A stretch of DNA of 64,000 nt from Terana coerulea (lineage: Eukaryota > Basidiomycota > Agaricomycetes > Polyporales > Phanerochaetaceae), in assembly GCA_024811115.1 (NCBI GenBank), contig JAKOGH010000690.1:186001-250000 (forward strand), written 5' to 3'. How positions within the stretch are numbered: the stretch's first letter is position 1; every line of letters begins with the position of its first letter. This document shows, in pieces, positions 22,499 through 34,298 of this stretch. A program made the position numbers and the translations under genes. The notes beneath the pieces are model-generated. The model made no database searches, had not been told where the DNA came from, and saw only the letters and a program-made list of their open reading frames with translations.

Positions 22499-22847
22499 AT
22501 TCCTGGAGTTTCGTACGGAATGCTATTGGAAATCCGCGTGCACGGGAGGATGACGGTTGTTAACTTGTTATGTCCGAGAGGGCGAGAAGCAGGGAGCGAC
22601 GGTGAAGGGTGTCTGAAGGCCGCCTTGAATGCAAAGGCAGCGCACGCGGACCCCGGACAGTTCTCGCCACAACAAACGCGTGAAGGTGAAGCGCGCGCAT
22701 ACACTCAAGTCTCAAGCCAGCTGCCACTGGACCCAACCTCACACAACTTGTCACGCACACAACGACGTCCGATACAAGGGCGGTCATAAATCCGTTAAGT
22801 GCATTAAAGAACCACTATTGATACATTCCACTCATACATGTACAAAC
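22499..22847. other. Intergenic region, DMC1 promoter
   Basis: This contains the DMC1 promoter and the 3' flank of the metalloendopeptidase gene. No RNA gene or conserved frame is seen. Confidence 0.4.
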
Positions 22848-24175
22848 TTAGGCGAGAGAAGGGTTGTTCTCGGCGTAGTACTGTAATCTGCGGTCAGAAC
22901 CCATGCCCGTAATGCATGCGAGCGAGCACATACCTCGTGGCTATCGGCGTTCTGGATCGCCTCAGCAGAGTTGCTCTTCGCCAGGCTCTTGGCGCTGGTC
23001 TGGCCGTAGACGTAGTCCTCAGTGCCGGCGTTCTTGGTGAAGTGGGTGCTCTGCATGCTGTTCAGTAAGAGATGCAACGCGTGTATGTAGGGCGACACGT
23101 ACCTCGTGGATGAGAGTTCCGCCCTTGGAGTCGGTGCCAGTGGTAGGAGCATCCCAGAAGGCGCCGCAGAGGTAGACGTGGCCGAAGCTGAAGAACTCAA
23201 TTAGCATTTTGTCAATCGGGCGCGGGAGCGACTTACTCGTCGGGGTAGACGTAGGCGTAGGTGCCGGAGTCGGTGCAGGTGCAGTCGAAATGGTAGCTCG
23301 AGTAGGTGTTGCCGTTCAGGTTGCTGTAGTGGGTGAGAATCGTGCTGTGGTGGGCCGCGGTGTACGTGCCGAACCAGGTCGTGAAGCGGGTGGTGGACGC
23401 GGAGTGGGAGTTGGTGTACGAGTAGGCGCTGGCAGCGTAGGATTGGGCCGCAGAGGCCGGCAGAGACCAGGCTGGTCTGCCTAGAGGAGGAGCAGCCAGT
23501 GTAGGTAGCACGCTTGGAGAGCGTGGGGCGGGCGACAGCGAGCTTGCCCGAGAGGCTGGCGACGTGGGCCTCGGGGTGGTCAGCGTACAGCTCAACGGGG
23601 GTGTTGGTCGCGGGGTCAACGTAGTGGAAGCGGTTGGCGGCAGCGAGGGAGTACTTGCCCTCACCGGAGGTGGTAAAGTTGTACGCCGCGGAGACTATAC
23701 AGGTCGTATGAATTTACTGTCAAATGATCTATATGTGGAATGCAACACGTACGATCGTGCTCGATGTCGATGGACTGGCCGGGAGCAAGAACGGTGAACG
23801 CGTCCTCCTTGCCGCTCTTGGCGGCAACGGAAGGAACGTACTTGACCTATAATGTCGACGTTAGCACCTGAACGATAACGCTTAAATATGTCAGATTCAT
23901 ACCTTGACACCAGTGAAGGTGGGAGCAGCACCAGAGGCCTCGTGCTGGACCAAGAAAGTGTTCGCGGGCAACGTAGACAGAGGTCCGCGAGGGTCGTTCA
24001 ACAGCTTCAAAGTCTCATCGCCGGTGTTCTCGAGGGTCGCGACGACCTTCAGGTTGTTGACACCGTCGACGCTGTCAGCACCCGAGAGCTTCAGGGTGAG
24101 ACCCGGAGCGGCGGAGACTGCGACTGCAGACGCGACGAGGGCGACCAATGCCGAGCGGAGAGCAGAGGAGAACAT
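22848..24175 (-). CDS. Secreted peptidyl-Lys metalloendopeptidase (M35 deuterolysin family, Lys-N type)
   Basis: These zinc proteases cleave on the N-terminal side of lysine. The start at 24175 (MFSSALRSALVALVASAVAV) is a signal peptide. A propeptide ends LSKR, a kexin-like site, followed by mature ATYTGCSSS. The aspzincin motif is GGTLIHE joined to STHFTKN across an intron, so HExxH is split between exons. The third zinc ligand is the D of GTEDYVYG. CTCTDSGTYAYVYPDEFG, LCGAFWDAPTTGTDS and the end NADSHE-YYAENNPSLA match mushroom Lys-N enzymes. An extra base near 23457 breaks the frame between SLVSA and ASAAQSY. The TATA-like run at 24239 suggests inducible expression. Confidence 0.93.
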
Positions 24176-24238
24176 CTTGACAGAGACGATGAGACAAGCT
24201 GTACCGACTGGCTGAAGTTCAGAGGGCTGTCGAAGCCT

Positions 24239-24245
24239 CTATATA
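24239..24245 (-). promoter_or_regulatory. TATA-like box of the metalloendopeptidase gene
   Basis: tatatag on the minus strand lies about 65 bp upstream of the ATG at 24175. Confidence 0.5.
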
Positions 24246-25363
24246 CGTGTTTGTTATCTTCCGCGACATATGGTTCTACGGGTGCGTGGTTCGAGAAGGC
24301 CCTGCAACGCAGAGCACCAGGAGTACGCCCACATGCAGACGGCTTCTGTGCCACAGGTACTAGGTTGGCCAAGACAAGGTCACGTCAATCGCACAGCGTG
24401 GAGAAGTGGAAGTACTCTTCTGCGCAGAGCCACAAAAGACCGAAGTCTCGCGTGATGCGCCATTCGAGCGGTGCGTCTTAGTTTAAGAGAAGCAAAGCGG
24501 GTTGATGCATAGCAACATGCCCGCCGGCAAAAGTGCTGAGATGGTGACGCAAGAGGAATTCCAAATCACAGAACGGCACAGAGGATGAATGGTGCGGGAC
24601 CCACCTTGCAATAATCAGGTGGAAAGGCATCGCAACTCCACGCGACGACGGGGGTAGCACGCCGGCTGGTATGCGGCAGAGCGCAACAGCCACGCTCATG
24701 TTTCTAACAGGCCACATGGTCAACACAAGACCACGATTAACTAGAGTTTATCTACATCAATGCCAAGACATTTCTACGAAAGACGCGATTGACGCACTCA
24801 CAGGGCGAGACGACCAGCAGACCTGCATGTATCCGCCTGTATTCATCCGAGAAACGTTCGGTCGGCATAGGGCCTACAGCATGAAGTTGGGTAACTTGGG
24901 TCGTCCATCGCTCATTCTAAAGGTCTCGAAGACTCTTGTCGTTGCGTACCAGCCGAGCAGCGAACTGAACAATACGGAATGGTCAACATTTCTGCGCAAG
25001 GATGAAGGTAGGAAGGAAAGTAGACGGCGCTTCTTGACAACAACTGCCGCCGCCGGCTCCGAGCCAATCAAACCGGACTTCAAGTTCTCTTCACGCAACT
25101 GCACACCATCTGCCTACATTCTCAACGTCGACCTCGTGCTGGGGACATTTCGCACCGCGGTATGTGGTGGCATAGAACGTCTGAGCATTGCACGAACTGC
25201 CTTAGACTCAGTCTGCACATATGGTAAAGAACAATCTATGGAGACAGCTCCGCTGCGTATGCGTTGTGGAGGCGCTTTCCAATGCATCCATACGTCATGC
25301 ACCGGATAACCACTGGCTTTGCGAGCAGCCTTCGCCCTCAGCACAACTCTCCCAACGTCAGCC
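24246..25363. other. Intergenic region with one unsupported long frame
   Basis: A 212-codon plus-strand frame starts at an ATG at 24671, with minus-strand frames opposite it. None shows a domain, a signal peptide or a convincing exon structure. The region should hold promoters of the flanking divergent genes. A small lineage-specific gene cannot be excluded. Confidence 0.35.
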
Positions 25364-26943
25364 ATGTCTTTGCAGCCTCCAACAGATTCCAAGCCAGCGG
25401 CGGACACCGGCAGTGGCGCATTTGCCCGCTTCATGAGAACACCGAGCGCAGGTGTGCTCAAGGGCTACTTCTCCACCCCCGCGTCCAAGCAGAGCGCGAC
25501 CGGCACCTCTACGCCAGGGACGCCAGCCGTCGGAGACGTCATTGGCAAGCCTACGCCGCTCGAACGGTTCATGAGCCTCGGCAAGAGCAGGAAGGACGGG
25601 GAGGTGGAATTTCCCCCACCGCACTGGGGTGCCTACGGGCAGGATGGAAAGACTCCAGAGGCAACGGAGGAGCCAGTTCCTGGTGCGTACGCCACATTCT
25701 CTTGTTGGATAATCGTATTCACCTAGCCCAGTGATGCCAGAGCACCCAGCAACTCCAGACCAGCTCGAGGATCCCGCCGTGTTGACTGACCCCGCCGTAC
25801 GAGACAGCACAGACCCACCACCCGAACCCGCCACCCTTGCACGCAGGATACAGGCTCTGCTCTCCAGCATACCACTTCCTTCCGCATCCGAAGCTTCTCA
25901 GAATGAGAATTCCAAGCCGGCGGAGCCATCAACTTCGACTCAACCCCCTCGTTCTCTCATCGCGGACAGCAAACTCGTTACGCTCCTATCATCGCCTGCT
26001 GTTATGAACGGTACTCTTACGAAGGGCGGCCAAAGTGTGTGGTCCATCTTGGACCGGCTACGCTCCCAGCTTCCTGGACAAGCTCCAGCTCCCGCCGCAG
26101 AGTCTTCGACTGCCGAAGCCGGCGAAAGGAGAGAAGGTGAAGAGGAGGATGAGTCCGGCGTCATGGTGTACGCCCCTCTGGTGCACGACGACAGCTCTCA
26201 GGTCGAGCTCGCCGAGTCGGAGATGGTCCCTACGGACCAGCATGCGCACTCGGACAAGAAGCCCGACTTCACGGACGTCGTGAAAGACAAGCTGCAGAGC
26301 ATGTTGCCGTCTAAAGACAAACAGAAGGACGGTGAGGACACAGGGCCCGACCGATCTAGAGTGCATTTCAAGCCACTCGTGGCCAAGCGCGAATGGATTC
26401 CTTCTCCGGATAAGATCTCTATACAGGTGTCCTGGTGGGGATATCGCATGTGGGTATTTAAACACTGCACGTACTCACGTTTTGTTGACCTGCTGTTACA
26501 GTTATTTGCCTCCGCCCGTGCTGGACGTGCTGGACGACAAGCGACTGAGTGGGGCAAAGCGCGCTGCGATGCTCACTGCTGCTCTGAAATGGGCACTCGA
26601 CAAGGTCCCCATGATGATGCTCCCGCCACCTGCTCGCCCCGCCATGATGATGCTGAAGGCATTCACGCCGTACCTGGGCTACGTGGGCGGTTTCGTCGCT
26701 TGGAGCTGGGGCGCTGTGAAATCCTTCGACAAAGGTGAGCCGATTGGATTGCGGATGCTTCGCTGTCACGGTGCTCATCTGTCTATAGGCAACGGAGTCA
26801 CACTAACCGCCACTTGGCTGTTGACTGTTGCGGTGATTCCTGGTAGCTGGGATGGGAAAACCGTCCCTGCCGGTATATCCAAGCCTACACCTGCAGAGCT
26901 GAAGAATGCCGCGGAGTCTACCACGGCGGACAAGAAGACTTGA
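25364..26943 (+). CDS. Conserved-looking hypothetical protein
   Basis: The start is the ATG at 25364 (MSLQPPTDSKPAADTGSGAF). An intron near 25682-25728 joins the N-terminal part to a Pro/Ser/Glu-rich middle. A second intron near 26435-26500 leads to a more ordered C-terminal part with YLPPPVLDVLDDKRLSGAKR, a Met/Pro-rich hydrophobic stretch (PMMMLPPPARPAMMMLK) and two further hydrophobic segments (LGYVGGFVAWSWGAV; LTATWLLTVAVIPG). The stop is at 26943. A peripheral or integral membrane association is inferred. No family name is recognised. Confidence 0.7.
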
Positions 26944-27086
26944 TTGATATCCATGTTTTCGCTGTTACGTCGCTCTTACCACTGCTAGTATTCGATGGAC
27001 AAATCATGGTATACCGTACACGCTTAGATCCTGTTGTACTTCTATGTGTAATAAGACTTGTAGTCAGATCTAATGTAACACCGGAT

Positions 27087-27806
27087 TTATGCTTGCGGAA
27101 CTTCAGTTTCTTCGTCCTTAAAGAAACCTTTTAGCCACTCTGCCTCCTGAACCATCTCCTCTATCGTACGAGGCTTGCGGTCTTCGTCTGCATCCATCTT
27201 CAGTGGCTCGGCACTCTCAACGAGCTCTCCCTTGTCCGCAGACGAGGACGGTTGAAGCGACTGAGGAGCCACAGAGGCCAGCTCCGCTGGCAGCCTGCCC
27301 TCCGCGCGTTCCAAGGCCGGGTACACTTCGTCGTTCCGCGAGCCGAAACGGTCGCCCTTCAGCTTGCGCGGGAGCAGGTGGAAGTGCACATGAGGCACAG
27401 TCTGCCCGGCCGCTCTTCCGTCCTGCAAAAGACATCACTTAGCAGCGTCGGCGCAGTACTGCTACTGCATAGAGCCATCTCCGTACCTGGCACGCGATGG
27501 TCAACGCGTCCGCGCCATACACTCGCTCGATCACCGCGCCGACGCGCTGGACGGATGCCATGAGCGCGGCAAGTTCGGTGGGTTCGAGGTCGTGCAGGCG
27601 GGGGACGACGCGGCGCGGGATGACGAGGACGTCTGCGGCGCGGGGCGGGGACAGGGTGAGCGGCCTCAGCGGGCGGGGGAGGGCACGGGACCTAGCTCTT
27701 ACGTCCGGGGACAATCGGCTTCAGGTTGACGATGGCGCATGCGAGCGGCGTGCGGTGGAACGCCTGGCGGAGTGACCTCGATCGTCGAGAAGAAGAGGCT
27801 GCTCAT
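27087..27806 (-). CDS. HIT-family hydrolase (Fhit/Aph1-like dinucleoside polyphosphate hydrolase)
   Basis: Fhit-type enzymes cleave Ap3A/Ap4A-like dinucleotides. The start at 27806 (MSSLFFSTIEVT) matches the Fhit N-terminus. PGHVLVIPRRVVPRLHDL is assembled across an intron, and the catalytic histidine triad HVHFHLLPRK is complete, preceded by QDGRAAGQTVP. An acidic tail follows to the stop at 27087. An extra base near 27770 breaks the frame after IEVT; the frame resumes QAFHRTPLACAIVNLKPIVPG. A 145-bp gap separates it from the divergent F-box-like gene, implying a shared promoter. Confidence 0.9.
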
Positions 27807-27951
27807 CGTCGAGTGCAGTGTGTAGTGGTCGTAGTCTGCGCTCCGTCGGGCCGGGGGCGCTGCTCGCCCGAGTCGTCGATGTGCCATGACGTAAGCGCTT
27901 TGAGCCGTTTCGCTTCTCCTAATTGACGTCCGTGATCCCTGCCACTGTCAG

Positions 27952-29557
27952 ATGAACTCTGGCCTTGCCCACCTCCCTGTCGAGTTATACAGGGCGATTG
28001 TCGAACAGTTTGACGGCACATACGCTGAACGCCAGCAGAGCGTTCTCGCACTGCTTCGTGCGATCCCCGCTCGCCCATCCCCGATGACCTCCTCTTCGAA
28101 GAGATACGCCTCACCCTCCCCAGACAGCCCTATCTACTCGCCCGTTGCCTCCGGAAGAGAAGACACGATGCCGCCCGCATCCGCATATTTCACTACGAGT
28201 GCTGGTCGGCAGACGCAAACCAAGTCATCAACTTGCTCGCAATGCTGCCCAACGTGGAAGAGATGACGCTGTTCTTTGGCCCAGATTTCGCTCCGGAACA
28301 TCTTGAGGAGATATTCGAGAAACCGAGGGACAGTCTGACGCGTCTGACGCTAAGATTTAGGCCTTAGTGAGTGTTGGCATACCGTCGTAACTCTGAGACT
28401 CATCGCAGTTAGCGTGAAGAAGGCAACGTACGTCCAGTTCATGAAGGGAAAGTACTTTGACTCCACCCTCGCTGCCCTGGCAAGATGGCCGCGAGCTTCT
28501 CTACCTACCTTGTCGCTGGTCCAAGACTCACTGGAGCCGACCATTGCGCCGACAGGCCAGTTCGCCCAGCCCTTCGTTTTCTTCGACCTCTCTTCCGTCA
28601 GTACGCTCGCTGCATCGCCGTATCTCAGCACTGTCACCGGCTTCCGCTGTCGCATACCCGCACGGCATATCGGTCGGTATATAGTTACACACGAAGACTC
28701 CCTTGCTTCAGCCGAACTGGTCGACATTTCCACGACGCATATCAGTCAGTCAGAGGTGGAACGCCTCGTCTCGAGATTGTGGCGCCTGAAGTACCTCGTG
28801 CTGGACGGCTGCCCGGTGGTGTCGCAGCGGACGGACGCGCTGGAGGCCGAGGGGATGGAAGTGCTGAGGCAATGGAGGGAGCTGGGGTTGGCGCTGGCTA
28901 CCGCGTCGAGCGGCAGAGCGAAAGGCAGGGAGCGGAGGTACAAAGCGTGGTTGGAGCAGCAAGGGATAGCTTCAGTGGGTGCCGCACAGCCGCAGGCTTC
29001 TAGTTCGCGTGTGAAGACAGGCCGGCGCGGGATCGCCGCAGCGACCATCTCGCTCCGGGACTCAGCGCGGGAGTCGCCCCACACTCCAACCTCTTCGCCT
29101 TTGTCGAGGGTTTCGAAACCGGACCCCTCGGAAACGCTCCCGGAGCGCATACACGTCATCCCCCATTACCTGCACTGGGCGCGCTCGCGCTCACAGCTCC
29201 CATGATTTCGCCTGGCAGCTCGGCCTTCAAATCCACCGCCACCAAGGTCGCAGCCGAGTTCGAGCAAGGTTGGGAGGCAGGCATGGCGAGGATCGCCGCA
29301 ATCACCGCGCGGCAGAAGAGCAGCTGGGCGAGGAAGGCTGTGGTGTACAAGCTCGTGCCTCGAGGGAACGAGCCGGAGGAGTTGAGGCAGAACGCGATAT
29401 TTTGCATGGCTTGGAACCCGTCACGTCGCCAGAGGACTTCGACTTCACCCCGTCGCCTTGTCCCACGCTTTGTTTTGTTGGGCCAGGGAGGAGCAAGGAG
29501 CATCCCGAGGGGTGTCCGCATAGGGTAGGCTGGATGATGTGGAAGGATGATTTATGA
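27952..29557 (+). CDS. F-box-like protein, frame interrupted
   Basis: The N-terminus MNSGLAHLPVELYRAIVEQF has the F-box-like LPxELxxxIV pattern. F-box proteins usually recruit substrates to SCF ubiquitin ligases. The middle, LLAMLPNVEEMTLFFGPD, resembles the leucine-rich part of basidiomycete F-box proteins, and one intron lies near 28365-28408. Three missing bases are suspected: at a C4 run (28065-28068, before RSPIPDDLLFEEIRL), at a C5 run (29160-29164) and near 29368. Corrected frames extend the gene to the stop at 29557 (HRVGWMMWKDDL). No substrate can be inferred. Confidence 0.65.
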
Positions 29558-30024
29558 CAGTTACGCATACTAGAAGCCCTTGTAGAAGATATTCATAGTC
29601 TGTATTGTTAGCCTCTCTTGGATATTTCACGCGTATCCGTATTAGAATATAATATCAAATCAAATGTAGAAGTTACTCGATGCTTTCCCGTAGACTCGAC
29701 CTGATAGCATGCAATAGTGTGCACCTCGATCGGCCGGCGTGACTGAGCATGCGAACCGCTTCACCTTCCTCTTTTGATATGTAGTGTTGCGATCAAACGC
29801 CACAATGGTGGCCACCTGCGGCGGCAAGCGCCTCCGCTCTTGTTCGTTTACCGTGACTACATCAAAACTGCGGGTGAAAGGATCGGGGTTCATGTAGCTC
29901 CCTCTCATATGCGGATTAGAGGTTTGCTCTTTTAGATTACATATCCGTTCATGTGCTTGAATGGCTGAAAGTCTCCATAATACAGGGAATTTGAACTTCG
30001 TGGCCACTCAAATCCGCGTCAAGC
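29558..30024. other. Intergenic region, no supported gene
   Basis: A minus-strand frame (29660-30007) is present but has no recognisable motif and no convincing splice link to the gene at 30025-30628. The region looks like two convergent 3' flanks. Confidence 0.4.
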
Positions 30025-30628
30025 TCACACTAACGTGCTGCTGGACGACTCAGACGTAGTACGACTATGAGCTGGGCCTCTTGTATCTTTTGCCGCACCG
30101 GAATCCATTCCTTTCAGGTCGTTCAAGAAGATCGGTTTGCTGTCTTCCACCAGGACGTCGCGAATGCACCGGCTCTTGTCGTCGTGCATACACTTCACCA
30201 GGTTCAGCCCGTTATCCTTGATGTCCCTGGGGTTCACCGTGTGGTCGCCGCGGTAGCAAGTCTCGGCCACGTCCATGTAGAACTTCTTCGGATTGGCTCG
30301 TGTCCTCGTGATGGTCGCCCCTTCGCCGCAGCACTCCGAGCCGTAGGTATACTCACCGCCGAACAGGTACAGCGGCGCCTCGTTGAAGACGTGCGGGACG
30401 ATGCACTTGCTATCTTCACCCTCCAATGTAAGTTGAGTGGCAGCGGATACAGTGAAGCTCCCTGGGCTTATCATGAAACACGACGTCGGCCCGGTGCCGC
30501 TGGCGGTCTCGTCAACTCCGTTGCATTTCTCGGCCAGAACGCGAACCGCTCACCCGTTTCACGTATGGAAATTGCTGGTAGGATGGAGGAGCTGGGAGGT
30601 CACGGGTCGAGCTTGTTAACGCTGGCAT
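30025..30628 (-). CDS. Unrecognised cysteine-containing protein
   Basis: The likely start is the ATG at 30628 (MPALTSSTRDLPAPPSYQQF). The frame must shift by one base near 30540 to reach VRVLAEKCNGVDETASGTG, then CFMISPGSFTVSAATQL. The rest is uninterrupted: FGGEYTYGSECCGEG, KKFYMDVAETCYRGD and KCMHDDKSRCIRD, ending in a Ser-rich tail. About eight cysteines in about 200 residues suggest a disulfide-bonded or metal-binding fold. No signal peptide is seen, and upstream exons may be missing. I do not recognise the family. Confidence 0.5.
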
Positions 30629-31353
30629 GGTGAGCAAGGAGGAAGAAGAGGTGAGTACCGGCGTTGTTCGAGGCGGTCTGTCAACAACGTGTCCCTTTAT
30701 GGGTTGAACATCTCGGTGGCCAACGGTGGCCACTCGATGACAAAGGCGCCTTGCCGTAAACAGGTAAAGGCGCATCATTGCACAAGCTAAAGCACTTAGC
30801 TGCCTTTGTACTTCTTAGGCCCGCCTCCCACATTGCATGCTTCCCTACGCAAAGTCATACTATGATTAAATACTGCCGGAAAGCATGCTCAGAACTCTCC
30901 TACATCCCACCGTGTAGCCGATATCGATAGAGCAGCCGACGGGAACATCAGGGACACCGAGCTTCTCTCTTCAGTACCTGTGAACGGCGCTTGCCAGTGC
31001 TGGATGGTATTTTCACTCGATTAGAAGGCATCGTATGCGCCAAAGGGGGACTCCTCCCGCCGAGTGGCGCAGTTCCACATCAAAACATCATTAGCGACTG
31101 CTCACCTGTTGTCTCACATTACCGACCGCGCAATCTAGGAGCCCTTACTTGGTCGCTGGACTGATGCTCTCATTCACGCGATAAGATCAGTGGTGAACTT
31201 AAAAGGACAGCAGAGGATGCCAGAATGCCCACTGCCTTCAGCAATCTTGTAGCTCTTTGTGAGTCTTGTCTATTGTGTTACGTTCCCAAATACTAATAAC
31301 AGTTCATCGCTTGTAATGCTTTCAATACACAGCGTTCCTTCCCGCATTTCCGC
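30629..31353. other. Intergenic region, promoter of the first alcohol dehydrogenase
   Basis: No coding frame or RNA gene is recognised. The region separates a minus-strand gene from the plus-strand alcohol dehydrogenase gene and should hold both upstream regions. Confidence 0.4.
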
Positions 31354-32500
31354 ATGTCTCCGACCGTCGATCGACCGCAGACGATGAAGGCCTACCGCCT
31401 GAAGCCGTCCTCGACGCTGCCTGTCGCTGAGGATATCCCTACCCCATCTCCTGCATCCGACGAAGTATTGGTCAAGGTACTGGCCAGTGGCGTCTGCCAC
31501 ACGGACTTGGCGATGCTTGAGACAGACGGTTCTTTGAGAGCCTTTTCCACCCATGAGTTCACACTGGGACACGAGGGGCAGGTGAGTAACGAGCGTATGA
31601 GGATGGACGGAGCGCAACTGACATGGCTATCACACTTCTGCAGGAATCATTGTATCTCTCGGCTCTTCAGTACCCTCCTCGTACCCTGAGCTGACTGTCG
31701 GGACGCACGTTGCCATATTTCCGGCCAATGCCTGTCTTGAAGCCACCTGTTCCGCCTGCACCACAGGATACTCAAACCTCTGCATGGCCAAACCGTCTTA
31801 CGGCATCGACGGCAACGGCTCGTGGGCAGACTATGCGGCGATCCGCGCGGCGAGCGTCGTGCCCTTTCCTGCCAGCATCCCGCCGGCCCTCGCCGCGGTG
31901 TCTACCGACGCGATCCTCGCCCCGTGGCACGCGATGAAGACGCGGTCGGGCGTCCAGCCCGCGCACACCGTGCTCTGCGTCGGCATCGGCGGCCTGGGCC
32001 TCAACGCCGTCGCGATCGCGAAGCGGTGCCTCGGCGCCCGCTGCGTCGTTGCGTGCGACACGCGCGCCGAGACCCTGCAGGACGCGCTCGCCGCCGGGGC
32101 GGACTACGCCGTCCCGCCCAGCGACCTCACTCAGCTCATCGCTGACAAGAAGCTGCGCGTCGACTTCGCGTTTGACTTTGTCGGCTCGCAGAGCACGTTT
32201 GACGCGTGCTTCGCCGCGATCGGGCTCGGGGGCACCATCCACCAAGTCGGCCTCGGTGCGACCGCGATCGCGATGGCGCCGCTCGCCGCCATGCTCAAGG
32301 ACTTCACGTACAGGATCAGCTTCTCGGGCACGAAGGACGGGCTCGTGGAGGCGCTGCAGGCGCTGTCAGAGGGACTACTCGCGCCGAAGGTGGAGACGCG
32401 CCCGATGAGCGAGTGCGCGCAAGTGCTGGAGGAGATGCAGCAGGGAAAGCTGAAGGGCAGGGCTGTGCTGATTCCCGACTCGCTTCTGGCGTCGTCGTGA
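31354..32500 (+). CDS. Zinc-type alcohol dehydrogenase (MDR family), tandem copy 1
   Basis: This is a medium-chain dehydrogenase of the Zn/NAD(P) alcohol dehydrogenase type. The start at 31354 (MSPTVDRPQTMKAYRL) leads to the catalytic-zinc motif GVCHTDL and GHEG. The structural-zinc cysteines are in CLEATCSACTTGYSNLC, and the nucleotide-binding motif is VGIGGLGLNA. One intron lies after GHEG. At the exon end only four Gs (31575-31578) are present where copy 2 encodes HEGAG, so one G is probably missing. The substrate is unknown; the family reduces or oxidises short-chain or aromatic alcohols and aldehydes. It lies 426 bp upstream of copy 2. Confidence 0.9.
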
Positions 32501-32926
32501 GACTGGTACGGCATTTTCTTTATGTTAATGGCCCCTCTGAATGCATTGACGACGTACTCAGATACGCGGGAGCGGGAAGGTAACATGATAGATTGCATGA
32601 TAGCCTTTGGCGAGTACGTTACGCGAGCACCCTATCGAGGGGTTGATTTCACACTTTCATCACATCGTTTCGGGAAACAGCCTGTGCCTACCCAGTAGGG
32701 TCAGTTGACACAGGTGGGACGGATGCGGGCAGAATCAACATGACACCCGGGATGCAGACTAGGTTTTCTCACATGGCAGTGTCCTCTGGTTCATTTAAAA
32801 TCAGCTGCATCTGCATGAATGATACTCATCACCTTGGTGCTTCGCGAACTCGATGTACGTCGTACTGCCCACTGGCCAGTGATAGATTGCTTCATCAATA
32901 TTACTATCTTCTTCAGCTTTTCCTCA
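32501..32926. other. Spacer between tandem alcohol dehydrogenase genes
   Basis: This holds the terminator of copy 1 and the promoter of copy 2. A TATA-like tttaaaa lies near 32795-32802. No gene is seen. Confidence 0.45.
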
Positions 32927-34079
32927 ATGGCATCTCATGACCAGCAGACGATGAAGGCGTATCGTTTCAGGCCGGGCAACGCGCAGCCCGTCGCTGAGGA
33001 ACTACCTGTTCCTTCCCCAGCAGCCGACGAGGTGCTGGTCAAGGTCCTCGCCAGCGGCGTATGTCATTCCGATGTAGGAATGCTTGCCCCAAGCGGCCCT
33101 ATATCAAGCACCGTTGCCGAGATAGGCCCCTTTACTCTTGGCCACGAGGGAGCAGGTGAGCAACGAGCACCCTGCGTATCCTACATGCTTGGTGTACTAT
33201 TCTCAACGCTCGCTGGCAGGTGTTATCATATCACTGGGCTCCTCAGTGCCCTCTTCACACCCCGAGCTCACCGTTGGCACCCACGTGGCCATATACCTCA
33301 TCAACTCCTGCCTCGAACCAAGCTGCTCTGCCTGCTCCACCGGACACGGGAACCTCTGTCGTGCCAAGCCAAGTTACGGTCTCTACTCTGACGGATCGTG
33401 GGCGGAGTACATAGCCATTCGCGCCGCTGCCGCTGTCCCCTTTGATCCTACCCGCGTCCCGCCCGCGCTGGCCGCGGTCGCCACCGACGCCATCCTCACG
33501 CCGTACCACGCCATGAAGACGCGCTGCCACCTCCGCCCCGAGCACACCGTGCTCTGCGTCGGCATCGGCGGGCTCGGCCTCAACGCGCTCGCGATCGCGA
33601 AGCACTGCCTGCGCGTCCGCCGCGTCGTCGCGTGCGACACGCGCGCGGACGTCTTTCCCGACGCGCTCGCCGCCGGCGCGGACCACGTCGCGACGCCCGC
33701 GGACCTCCCGCAGCTCCTCGCGGAGCACAACCTCAGCGTCGACGTCGCGTTCGACTTCGTCGGCGCGCAGAGCAGCTTCGACACCTGCTTCGCCGCCGTC
33801 GGCCTCGGCGGCACGGTCCATCTGAGCGGGCTCGCGGCGGGCGCGATCGCCGTCGCGCCGCTGGCCGCAATGCACAAGGACTTCACGTACATGGTCAGCT
33901 TCGCGGGCACGAAAGACGAGCTGGCCGAGATTTTGCAGGTGATCGGGGACGGGCTGCTGAAGCCCAAGATCGAGCGCCGGCCGATGAGCCAGTGCGCGCA
34001 GGTGCTGGAGGACATGCATCACGGCAAGCTGCAGGGCAGGATCGTGCTGGTCCCGGACGCCCTCCTAAGCAAACTATAG
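32927..34079 (+). CDS. Zinc-type alcohol dehydrogenase (MDR family), tandem copy 2
   Basis: This is a close paralogue of the upstream gene with the same exon plan. The start at 32927 (MASHDQQTMKAYRFRPG) leads to GVCHSDV, GHEGAG split by the intron, zinc cysteines in CLEPSCSACSTGHGNLC and the Rossmann motif VGIGGLGLNA. The C-terminal half (DFTYMVSFAGTKDEL) aligns with copy 1 without gaps. Both exons are in frame, so this copy is intact. The pair is a recent-looking tandem duplication, probably with overlapping but not identical substrates. Confidence 0.93.
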
Positions 34080-34298
34080 GTTGGCGTTGAACTTATAACT
34101 ACTTCGCATATATACTAAAGGACAAGGTGAAAGGATAGGAAAGGAGAGGGAATACTGTAATAATACAACCGCTTGTATGATACACTTTGGGAGGCACGAT
34201 AACAGCAATATTCGAGCACGGAACACGGCCTGAATAACGGCGCTTTCTTGCAACAGAATCGTAGCAACGTGTCCTCAGGAGATCCGCGCAGAGAATCT

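Noticed and set aside
24671..25309. A 212-codon plus-strand open frame
   Set aside because: No domain, signal peptide or splice pattern is visible, and minus-strand frames of similar quality lie opposite. It is treated as unsupported.
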